Part shown: positions 36,169 through 45,261 of the stretch, piece by piece
Position numbering within the stretch: the first letter of the stretch is position 1
How the letters are laid out: every line of letters starts with the position of its first letter
Assembly: GCF_003086295.3 (NCBI RefSeq)
Contig: NC_092039.1
Location: forward strand, 71,257,649 to 71,321,648
From: Arachis hypogaea
Lineage: Eukaryota > Streptophyta > Magnoliopsida > Fabales > Fabaceae
DNA length: 64,000 nucleotides
Direction: 5' to 3'
Position numbers and translations under genes: made by a program
Notes under the pieces: model-generated
What the model saw: the letters and a program-made list of their open reading frames with translations, nothing else
Told to the model about the DNA's origin: nothing
Database searches by the model: none

Positions 36169-39045
36169 ATGTCAGGTACAGGAAGATCTTCCCCTATCCT
36201 CTCTCAAATTGACCAAAGAACTCTTCGAAGAATAAGAAGAGCTGAAAGAGGGAAGAACGTTATTGGAGAGGAGGAATCTGAGGAGGAATTCCAAGAAATG
36301 GAAGGAGATCCATCAAATCTCAATCAACCAGGAGGAGGGGCCAAAAATAACCCACAACAAATAAGAGTCCTGGCTTCATACACATTTGCAAATGCTAGAC
36401 ACTGTGGTAGTAGCATTCTTACTCCTAATGTCAATGCAAACAATTTTGAACTAAAGCCACAACTCATCACTTTGGTCCAAAACAACTGCTCTTTTGGAGG
36501 AGGGCCATTGGAGGACCCAAATCAACACTTATCTACCTTCTTGAGGATTTGTGATACTGTGAAAACCAATGGTGTGCCTCCTAACAGCTACAAGTTGTTG
36601 CTCTTTCTATTTTCTCTCAGAGACAAAGCCACTCAATGGCTAGAGACATTTCCAAAGGAGAGCATCAACACTTGGGATGACTTGGTGAGCAAGTTTCTTG
36701 CCAAATTTTACCCCCCTCAAAGGATCATAAGATTGAAGACTGAGGTGCAGACATTCACTCAAATGGAGGCTGAAAATTTATATGAAGCATGGGAAAGATA
36801 TAAGGCACTATTGAGGAAATGTCCACCAGAGATGTTCACTGAGTGGGATAAGCTGCAGAATTTCTATGAGGGACTCACTCTGAAGGCTCAAGAAGCACTT
36901 GATCATTCAGCTGGAGGCTCATTACAACTCATGAAAACTACAGAGCAAGCTCAAAATCTCATTGATATGGTGGCTAACAACCAATATTTCTTTGCTCACC
37001 AAAGGCAACGCCAACCATCACAAAGGAGAGGAGTAATGGAGTTGGAAGGAGTGGATTCAATCTTAGCTCAAAACAAAATGATGCAGCAGCAAATTCTGCA
37101 ACAATTTGAGCAAATGGCCAAAAGGATTGATGGCCTGCAAGTTGCATCAGTAAGTGCCACAAGCCAACCATCAACTACTTGGGGTCAAAATGAAGAAATT
37201 CAAGAGGAGCAACAGCAAGAGCAAGTCCAATACATGCACACCCAAAATCCTGGAACTAATGAAGTCTATGGAGATACTTACAATCCTTCTTGGAAGAACC
37301 ATCCCAACCTCAGATGGGGAGACAACCACAATCAAATTCGGCAGCCATGGCAAAGGAATTCAACTCAAAACAATTGGAAAAACACAAACAACAACCAGCC
37401 AAACACTAACCAAAACACATACAGAAAACCACAAAACACTCATCCCAACTCTAACCATTATCCACCCAATAACCACCCAACTAACCAAAACACCTATCAT
37501 CATCCATCAACACTCCAAAACCAACCAATCTTACAAGACTCTCAGAGGATTACTAATCTAGAGATGCTCATGGAGAAGATGATGAAGAACCAAGAATTGA
37601 CAACAAAGAACCAGGAAGCTTCCATGAAGAACTTGGAAAGGCAGATTGGGCAAATCTCCAAACAAATTTCTGTTGAAAAACCATCAAGCTCACTACCAAG
37701 TGACACCATTCCTAATCCAAAAGAGGAATGCAAGGCAATACAGTTGAGGAGTGGAAAAATACTGCTGAAAGATGAAGAAGCCACCAAGAAGCCCAAGGAA
37801 AATGACAAGAAACAAGTTGAAAAAGAGGCAGCCAATGATGAAGATGCAACAGCAAGCAAGTACTCTCAGAATCAACCTCAAGAGAAAGAAAATAGACCAC
37901 AAAATTTGAAGAAGGGAAAGCAGATCATGGAAGAACCGATTCCAAGACAACTTCAAGGGGAGAAAAGCTTGACACCTCTATTGCCTTATCCCCAAAGATT
38001 CCACAAAGAGACAAAGGATCAACATTTCCACAAATTCCTTGAGACTTTCAAGAAGTTGGAAATCAACATACCGCTAGCTGAGGCATTAGAGCAAATGCCT
38101 CTGTATGCCAAGTTCTTAAAGGAACTCATCAACAAGAAAAGAGACTGGAATGAGAAGGAGACCGTAATGCTCAGTGAAGAATGCAGTGCACTAATCAGAA
38201 AAGGACTTCCTCCCAAGCTTGAAGATCCTGGAGGCTTCTTCATACCTTGCATTATTGGAAGCCTATTCATCGACAAGGGGATGTGTGACTTAGGAGCAAG
38301 TATAAATCTAATTCCATCTTCTTTAGTGAAAAAGCTTGGCATAGGAGAGGTGAAACCAATACAGATGTCCTTGGAATTGGTAGACCAATCAGTGGTATAT
38401 CCTAAAGGGTTGATTGAAAACATTTTAGTTAAGGTTGATAAGTTCATCTTTCCAGCGGACTTTGTGATCCTAGAATCAGCAGAGAATGAGAATGACTCCA
38501 TAATACTTGGTCGACCATTTTTGGCCACTGCTAGAGCCATTGTAGATATAGAGCAGGGAGAGCTAACCCTCAGGATGCATGATGAGAGCATCACCTTGAA
38601 ATTCTTTCCAGAATCACAAAGTAATGAAGAAGCAAGCAAGACAAATAGTGACTTCCTTCCAAAGCAAGCAACCAACAAGGCAGTAGAACAGAAAAATAAG
38701 CAGGTGCAAGAAGAAAAAGGAATTCAAAAAGAAGCTAGGATGATAAACAAGAAGGAAGGTATCACAACCCAAGTCACTGTCAAGGAAGAAAGATCAACAA
38801 GAAAGAAAAAGATGAAGAGCAAGAAGAAGGCTTACAAAGGGTGGAAGAATAAGAAAATCCCAACTGAAGGATTTTCTAAAGGTGATAATGTGCAACTAGT
38901 GTATCAACAGCTGGGAACAGAAGATTATTACACTGTCAACCAAGTACTTTCTCTTGAGCATATTGAAATTGAGCATCAAGACACACATAGAAAGCTTACA
39001 GTGAGAGGTGACAAGTTGAGACATCACCAGCATCAACCACCCTAA
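36169..39045 (+). CDS. Gag-protease polyprotein of S with a probable integrase-tail C-terminus
   Basis: I chose the ATG at 36169 (MSGTGRSSPILSQ), matching the MSRNK-type starts of D and E. The frame is also open from an upstream ATG at 36118 that adds a hydrophobic 17-residue stretch. Numbering from 36118: retrotransposon gag domain at residues about 106-265 (NNFELKPQLITLVQ, FYPPQRIIRLKTEVQTF, LYEAWERYKALL, DHSAGGSL). An Asn/Gln/His-rich linker follows at about 390-475, then a Lys/Glu-rich region and the retropepsin with CDLGASINLIP (Asp 724), VDKFIFPADFVIL and IILGRPFLATARAI. No CCHC knuckle is seen. After the protease there is no reverse transcriptase. The last 60 residues (GFSKGDNVQLVYQQL, VLSLEHIEIEH, RKLTVRGDKLRHH) resemble the end of Ty3/gypsy integrases. 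The ORF is uninterrupted, so the element may still make Gag and protease. Confidence 0.93.
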   Translation: MSGTGRSSPILSQIDQRTLRRIRRAERGKNVIGEEESEEEFQEMEGDPSNLNQPGGGAKNNPQQIRVLASYTFANARHCGSSILTPNVNANNFELKPQLITLVQNNCSFGGGPLEDPNQHLSTFLRICDTVKTNGVPPNSYKLLLFLFSLRDKATQWLETFPKESINTWDDLVSKFLAKFYPPQRIIRLKTEVQTFTQMEAENLYEAWERYKALLRKCPPEMFTEWDKLQNFYEGLTLKAQEALDHSAGGSLQLMKTTEQAQNLIDMVANNQYFFAHQRQRQPSQRRGVMELEGVDSILAQNKMMQQQILQQFEQMAKRIDGLQVASVSATSQPSTTWGQNEEIQEEQQQEQVQYMHTQNPGTNEVYGDTYNPSWKNHPNLRWGDNHNQIRQPWQRNSTQNNWKNTNNNQPNTNQNTYRKPQNTHPNSNHYPPNNHPTNQNTYHHPSTLQNQPILQDSQRITNLEMLMEKMMKNQELTTKNQEASMKNLERQIGQISKQISVEKPSSSLPSDTIPNPKEECKAIQLRSGKILLKDEEATKKPKENDKKQVEKEAANDEDATASKYSQNQPQEKENRPQNLKKGKQIMEEPIPRQLQGEKSLTPLLPYPQRFHKETKDQHFHKFLETFKKLEINIPLAEALEQMPLYAKFLKELINKKRDWNEKETVMLSEECSALIRKGLPPKLEDPGGFFIPCIIGSLFIDKGMCDLGASINLIPSSLVKKLGIGEVKPIQMSLELVDQSVVYPKGLIENILVKVDKFIFPADFVILESAENENDSIILGRPFLATARAIVDIEQGELTLRMHDESITLKFFPESQSNEEASKTNSDFLPKQATNKAVEQKNKQVQEEKGIQKEARMINKKEGITTQVTVKEERSTRKKKMKSKKKAYKGWKNKKIPTEGFSKGDNVQLVYQQLGTEDYYTVNQVLSLEHIEIEHQDTHRKLTVRGDKLRHHQHQPP

Positions 39046-40144
39046 AGGGAGTTCAATGTCAAGCTAGTGACAATAAAAGAGCGCTTCATGGGAGGCAACC
39101 CATGATTTAAGATTTCTGTCTTTTCTTTCATCTAATAAGCTATGATTCCCCTGAGTATGATTTTGAACTGTTATATTTGATAAATGCATACATTGTTTTA
39201 GAGCATAAGTCAGACTTCTAAGTTTGGTGTCCCTTAAGGCACACTCAACTTTTGCTTTTCAAAAGAAAGGGGGCTATTCTTAGAACATAAGAAACGACAT
39301 TTTGATAAAGCATATGACCAGACACTAAGTTTGGTGTCTACATATGTAATTTTGTTCTACAGATTAGTTTCCTATTCATGGAATCAAAACCATACCGAAA
39401 GGGATCATGCATCAATTTTTTTAATATAAAATACATCAATTGTGAAGAATGGTTTGCATTGCTAAGCCGTCCCCTCAATAAGAGATAAGTTTGGTGTTCA
39501 CCAACTTTTAGCATCTTTAATTAAGGGACACAATTGATCAAAAAAAAATCAAATAACAACTAAACAAAACAGAACAACTTTCTTCTTTATTACAAGTCAA
39601 TTGCTAACGTTTATATTAATATTCTAAGGCTAGCTGTTTTGGTTTATTTAGGAGGAAGAGATTGCGACAAAAGCAAGGAGGGGCCACGGCTAGGATCAGC
39701 TAAAAGAGGATGGTCACATGTGCCTAGAGAAATGCGCTCCTTGGGAAGCAGAATCTGCATGCATGCACCATCAAACACATAAATGCATGCAACCAATGAG
39801 AAGAGAATCCTCGTCAAAGCCTCAACAAAGCATGCAGACCGTTCAATCCATGAACCTTTTGTATGATCAACTCAATCTCGACCCTTCATGAACACCAACG
39901 AACTCCTTCCTCATTCATTATGGTTTTGTTAGAAGGTTTGAAGAGTTTTCCTATAAATAGCCGTTAGCACCAAATGGCTTACACACTCATACAAACCACT
40001 TTCACTTGTAAGCCATAATATCCTCTACTCCCGAAACTAAAGCCAACAATTTCTTTCTCTTGCACAACAAAACCGAGCATCATCCTAAACACAACACATT
40101 CTTCTCTTACTTCCAATTTTTACCTCCTTTTCACTTCAAATCTG
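39046..40144 (+). other. Spacer between gag-protease and ORF2 of S
   Basis: Non-coding. It holds three AAGTTTGGTGT motifs (39218-39230, 39325-39337, 39485-39497) and, near its end, the ORF2 promoter. The first bases after the gag stop (GAGCGCTTCATGGGAGGCAACC) are shared in type with E, D and C. Confidence 0.65.
39951..39960 (+). promoter_or_regulatory. Internal TATA box upstream of S ORF2
   Basis: CTATAAATAG is 194 nt before the ORF2 ATG (40145) and is followed by an A/C-rich leader (ACACACTCATACAAACCAC). Spacing and context match E and D. Confidence 0.65.
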
Positions 40145-41743
40145 ATGGCCTCCTCAAGTTCAAAAAGAAGGCCAGGAAAGGAACCAATGGTGACCGAGCC
40201 TCCATCGTTTGACACAAGAAAATTTAGGTCCCAATTCCATGAAGGAAGATATCATAGATTCATGAAGACAAAGAATGTTATTTATGAGAAGGGCATTGAG
40301 TTGAAGGAAGGAGAATACCCCATCATGAGGCAAATCACTAAAGAAAGAAGGTGGGAACTCTTATGTGCTCCTCTCGTTGACATCATTGCAGTCATGATCA
40401 ATGAGTTCTATGCAAATGCTGTAAAAGAAAACAAAGATAGTACTCCTTACACAAGTTATGTCAGAGGAGTTGAAGTGAGCTTCAGTCCAGCAGCCATCAC
40501 TAGGGCTCTAAAGTTGAGAACCATAACTTATGCAGAGCCTAGTTATGAGACCAGATTGCAAATGGAAAACAATCCTGATGAGATCTTGCAAGGGCTATGT
40601 ATGGAAAATACAGACTGGGAAAGAGACTCAAAAGGAGTTCCGAGCCACTTGAGGAGAATAAACCTTACTCCTGTGGCCAAAGGATGGTATGAGATAGTAA
40701 GGAGGTCTATTCTCCCTACTGGAAACGCTTCTTGGGTCACAATCAAACGAGCACTCTTGACATATTGCATCCTACATGGAGGGGAAGTCAACCTCGCACA
40801 ACTCATAGCCGGCAGCATTCAAGAGATGGCTAATAGCACAAGTAAATCAAGTGGTCTTGGACATCCAACTACCATCCTTAGGCTATGCAACAAAGCGGGC
40901 GTGATCTTCGAAGATGAGGACACAGAAAAGGTGAAAAAAGGGAAAGGAATCACTAAGAAAAGTATGGAAGGAATGAATGAAGACGATGATCAAGAAGGGG
41001 TGGTAGCTCTCAGACAAAGGAGATCACAAAGAGAGGAAGGACGAAATCAAGCTCATGATGCCATAGACATGAGCCAGTTACAAAGAGCAATTGAAGAATT
41101 ATCTCATCAACTCATGCAAGCTCAACAAGACCAAAATCAAGGGCGCCAAGAGAAATATCTAGAGCCCCATCCAGAATTTAGGGAGCAATATTTGAAAGAT
41201 AGAGAGGAACGAGAAGCTTGGCAGCGTCAAATGGAGGAGAGACAAGAGAGATGGCAGCAACAAATGATGACTCAGCAGCAAGAATTTCAAGCACAGATTC
41301 TTGAAGGACAAAAAGAGCAATACAAAGAATTCAAAGAATCATATGATAAGCTATATTTTAGTCAAGCTAAAGCAGGGGAATATAGACACAACCTATACCA
41401 ATGGAAGAATATTCATCACACCATGGAAGAAGTTAGATATGTGCAAAGAATGGAGAGTGATGAAAACATACAAGCAAGGTTGGAGTACTTGACCCACAAT
41501 TTTCCAACACTCAATCCACAGATCAAGCCATTTGAGCAATGCCCTGAATTTGACGCCAAGCAAAAAGCAAGGTCTCATCATTACACGGAGCTAACACTTA
41601 ACAGATTGGAAGAAGTTGGACTCTCAAAGCTCTTGGATTCTGTTTGGGATAGAAGATGTCCTGGTGAAGAAATTCGAGACTACTCCAAGCTAGGAAAGAG
41701 AAAGAAGAAAAAGGGAGAATCAAGCAGTAGCCACAATCATTAG
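40145..41743 (+). CDS. ORF2 of S, 532-residue putative plant transposon protein with coiled coil
   Basis: Intact ORF. Basic Ser/Lys/Arg start (MASSSSKRRPGKEP). A conserved globular domain lies at residues about 15-250 (RWELLCAPL, INEFYANAV, SYVRGVEVSF, LRRINLTPVAKGWYEI, SILPTGNASWVTIKRALL). It corresponds to the domain named putative plant transposon protein. A Gln/Glu-rich coiled coil follows at about 300-410 (MEERQERWQQQMMTQQQEF), then a Lys-rich end (KRKKKKGE) that could be a nuclear signal. ORFs in this place in Athila-type elements are sometimes called env-like, but no membrane segment or signal peptide is visible. The biochemical role is unknown. Probably translated from its own mRNA started at the TATA box at 39951. 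Confidence 0.88.
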   Translation: MASSSSKRRPGKEPMVTEPPSFDTRKFRSQFHEGRYHRFMKTKNVIYEKGIELKEGEYPIMRQITKERRWELLCAPLVDIIAVMINEFYANAVKENKDSTPYTSYVRGVEVSFSPAAITRALKLRTITYAEPSYETRLQMENNPDEILQGLCMENTDWERDSKGVPSHLRRINLTPVAKGWYEIVRRSILPTGNASWVTIKRALLTYCILHGGEVNLAQLIAGSIQEMANSTSKSSGLGHPTTILRLCNKAGVIFEDEDTEKVKKGKGITKKSMEGMNEDDDQEGVVALRQRRSQREEGRNQAHDAIDMSQLQRAIEELSHQLMQAQQDQNQGRQEKYLEPHPEFREQYLKDREEREAWQRQMEERQERWQQQMMTQQQEFQAQILEGQKEQYKEFKESYDKLYFSQAKAGEYRHNLYQWKNIHHTMEEVRYVQRMESDENIQARLEYLTHNFPTLNPQIKPFEQCPEFDAKQKARSHHYTELTLNRLEEVGLSKLLDSVWDRRCPGEEIRDYSKLGKRKKKKGESSSSHNH

Positions 41744-42811
41744 AAGGTGGCAAAGTTCTTTCATACTTCCTCTTTCATGTCTCTAATAAGGAGATGCATG
41801 TCTGAAACATGATATGCCTCCATTGTTTATTTCTTTTACTTCATGCAATTTTTGTTCTTTGCTTTTCTTTTAATCATTTAATAAATAGTTAGAGAAATGC
41901 TAAATCTGCATGTTGTTTGTTATCCATCACTTAGTTAAATTTTGTTTTGTTTCCCATAAGCTTGAATAAAAGAGAATTGTTTGAATTGAAAAGTGAAATA
42001 TCCAATGTTGCATAAGAAAGAATGGAAGTTAATGGTGGTATATGTGTTTGATTAAATGCATAACTCATGAAATAATTGTTGCATAATATCATTTTCATTA
42101 AAGTGTGAGTTAGCTTGCTGATATAAAGATTCTTATCAATAAAGAAAAAGCCCTTGAGAACAAAAACAGAAAGAAAAGGAAGAAGAAAAAGCCAAAGTGG
42201 CAAGAAAAACAAAGAATAAGGGTTGGACACCAATAGCTTGGACCCTAGGACATATGCCTGTGGTGTTCTTGTACTAAGATATGCTTGGATAAGTAAATTC
42301 TAAGGGGTATTTTAAAACCCGGTCACTTAGATCAACTGATTTGGGATGGCCAATTGAAAGTCCACAATAAAGAGCAACTTAGATACAGAACATTTAGTTA
42401 TCAAAGAGATGCTGGGCATCAATGATCCTAGGAAGAAATAGTGAGCCATGTGTCTGTGGTGGAAAGATGTTGAGTAAAAGAAAATAAAAAAAAATAAAGC
42501 CAAAGGCTACTACTGCAACATTAGACACCAAACCTCCAAAAGAATAAGCTTGTTAAGCATTATAAGAAAGAAAAGTTAGCAAGGGAGTAATTAAAAAGTA
42601 AGTCTTATAACAGCAAGTTTAGCAAGCCTTTGAGGAAAGATGTATACTATGTAACAGTAACAATAATTGAATTATCATTGTCTGCATAAAGACTCCATAA
42701 ATCAAGTTCTGCTATATGCCTAATAAGGATATGTGTTCTTTTCTTGTTCATTTCATTTACTCTTAGTTTTGATGCTTGCTTGGGGACAAGTAAGATTTAA
42801 GTTTGGTGTTG
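41744..42811 (+). other. 3' non-coding region of S
   Basis: No gene. It ends with TTGGGGACAAGTAAG and TTTAAGTTTGGTGTTG directly before the 3' LTR. GGGGACAAG is the best candidate for the second-strand primer, although it is not an uninterrupted purine tract. Confidence 0.65.
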
Positions 42812-44793
42812 TGATGACAAGTCATCATATACCCATTTTTCAAGCTAATTTCACTTGTTTTATTAGTCTTTATGCACTTTCTTACATCCTAAGTAAGTGA
42901 TTTGGAATGAAAATGCACAACTTCTTTAAATCAAGCAACTACCATTAAATTGATGCTAACTCATGAGGTTTAAGCTAATTTTAATTGAATTTTAATTGAT
43001 TTATAAGCCTTGTGAATTTAGTGATACTTTGAGTAGTTGTTTTGGTTTATTGTAGGTGAAGAAAAGAAGAAAAGAGGAAGCGTGGCTTAAGAAAGCGTGG
43101 CTCAAGGAGAAAAAGGCATGGCGCATAAAGGAAGAGTGTAAGCATTGCCCTTCACAAGGGCACACTGCCCTCTAGGAGGGCAACATGAGCAAGCAAGCAA
43201 AGAGAGGCAACGCTGCCCTGCCCACGACAAGGGCAGAGCACAAAATTGTGCCTTGGATCAAAGAAAGTAAAAACCTTGCCCTGCCCTCCTCAAGGGCAGT
43301 ATCGGGCTCACCAAAGAGAGAAATTCAAAGAAAAAGCTCACCATTGCTTGCCACAAGAATCGAACACGGAACCATGAGGAAACAAGAAACTAAGCCTTAC
43401 TTTGGTGCCAAGAAAATCAAGGAAAAGAGGTAGCGTGTGCGTCACACAAGGATCGAACACGGGGCTTCAATTTGGAAACATTGCCCTGCCCTCCGCAAGG
43501 GCAGGGCAGCATTTTGGTGATGCACACACACGCACCATTCTGGCGCACCAAGGGAAGGCTCGGCAGCATCATTCTGGCGCACAGGCATCACTCGGCAGCA
43601 CCAGCAGCACGCACAGGCATCATTCTGGCACACCAAAAAGTTCTGCCCTGCCCTCCGCGAGGGCAGGGCAGCATCCTGCATGCACCAGCGCACCACACGC
43701 ACGCACCATGGGCCAGATGCACAATTTTCTGCCCTGCCCTCCACAAGGGCAGGGCAGCCTCCTGGGAGCTACTTTCTTCATGGGCTAAAATTGGATTAAA
43801 AATACAAAAAAATTCATTTCTTCACCAAATCAAAAGCCCATCCAAATTCCAAAATCCAAGAATAGAAAGTGTATAAATAGGAGATAGTTTGATGTAATTA
43901 GGACCTTTTTTCTTCACTTTTGAACTTTGATCTTTCTTTTGAGCTTTGAATCTTCTTTTTTTTTATTTTTGAACTTTGGAACTTCTCTTGGTGACTTACT
44001 GAGATTTTAGAGAATTAGGGAGGAGAATTGATCTCTCTTCTTCCTCGTTCTTGCTTGAGCAATTTTACTTTTCTTGTTTTGAGTTTTGGGTGTGAAGAAT
44101 TGATAAAATTCTGTCTCAATCTCCATTCAAAATCTCTTTAAACCCTCTTCTGCATAATTGAATTTAATTTCATTTCCTTTACTGCTTCTTCTTTAATTTC
44201 TTCTCAATTGCTTTGAGAAATTGGATCTGGGAAGGCAATTGAGATCTAGACTTTGCTATCTAGTCTCTGGAGTCCTGAGATCCCATTTTCCTTTTTGGTT
44301 CTTCTGTGAACCCCTGCTGCAATTTAATTTCATTTCCTGTTTGAATTCTAGTTACTTCCAATTCATCTTCTGCTTATTAATTGTTGCAATTTAATTTCCT
44401 TTGCTGAAATTCTGAATTCCCAATCCTCAACTCCCCTTTTCCATTCAAGCAATTTACATTTCTTGTATTTTAAGTTACTGCAATTTACATTTCTTGCACT
44501 TTAAGTTTCAGTCATTTAATTTCTTGTTCTTTAAGATTCAGCATCTTTACTTTCCGTTCTCTTTAATTTCTGCAATTCATCCCTCTCCCTTTACATTTCC
44601 TGCTATTTACTTACTGTTGGCTACAAAATCACTCAACCAATACTTGATTCGCTTGACTAAATCAACCACTGAACTAAAATTGCTCAATCCTTCAATCCCT
44701 GTGGGATCGACCTCACTCCCGTGAGTTTTATTACTTGATGCGACTCTGTACACTTGCCGGTGAGTTTTGTGTTGGATCGTTTTCCACACATCA
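42812..44793 (+). repeat. 3' LTR of S
   Basis: TGATGACAAG ... CACACATCA, 1982 bp, followed by the AATAG duplication. It carries the same hairpin array and TATA box as the 5' copy. Differences are scattered substitutions and a few 1-2 bp length changes. Confidence 0.95.
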
Positions 44794-44798
44794 AATAG

Positions 44799-45261
44799 CA
44801 TCAGAAGTTAGTTGGATTTGGGCCTGTGAAGTCCATAATTCACCCCCAGTGTTTTCGCTTGTCATTTAGCTATCCGGGCGTACGCGCCATGTATGCATAC
44901 GTGTCGCCATGCGACTTCACTTTTCCATGCGTGCGCATCTGCTGCGTGTGCGCGTCGATGAGTGCATCCCAAATCCTTGGTTTTTCATGATTTCTCCACT
45001 TGCATGATTTTCCTCTTCACCCCTTTGATCCATTCCTAGCCTTTCCAATCTGAATTCACTAACAAACACATCAATGCATCTAGTGGAATCAAAGGTGAAT
45101 TAAAATTAACCAATTAAAGGCCTAAAAAGCATGTTTTCACACTTAAACACAATTTAGGAGAAAATCATGAAACCATGCTATTTTATTGGATAAATGTGGG
45201 AAAAGTGGATAGAATCCACCTAAATTAGGCACAAAATGTACCACGAAATAGTGGTACGTCA
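44799..45261 (-). repeat. 3' LTR of G, promoter-proximal part
   Basis: The LTR starts TGACGTACCAC at 45261 on the minus strand, preceded by the purine tract GTGTGGGGAGATT (45274-45262). The rest of the LTR is at 32994-33972. Compared with the 5' LTR (around 51350-51420) it lacks about 70 bp within the CpG-rich array. Confidence 0.8.

Larger units (their letters stand above)
33973..44793 (+). mobile_element. Element S, complete young non-autonomous Athila-like LTR retrotransposon
   Basis: 10,821 bp with LTRs of identical length (1982 bp) and a perfect AATAG target duplication (33968-33972, 44794-44798). By eye the LTRs differ at about three dozen positions, mostly transitions, so about 98% identical. 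Contents: perfect tRNA-Asp primer site, an open gag-protease ORF (975 codons), a spacer with its own TATA box, an open ORF2 (532 codons), and a 3' region. Polymerase and integrase core are absent. The uninterrupted target is preserved at about 51290 in the other LTR of G, with a single AATAG. Confidence 0.96.

Noticed and set aside
37154..38678. Other-frame open stretches over the S gag-protease ORF
   Set aside because: They overlap the 975-codon frame and mirror its biased composition. No independent homology.
40145..41743. Calling ORF2 a true envelope glycoprotein
   Set aside because: No signal peptide, no transmembrane helix and no cysteine pattern. The protein is basic and coiled-coil-rich, so env-like would be only a positional label.
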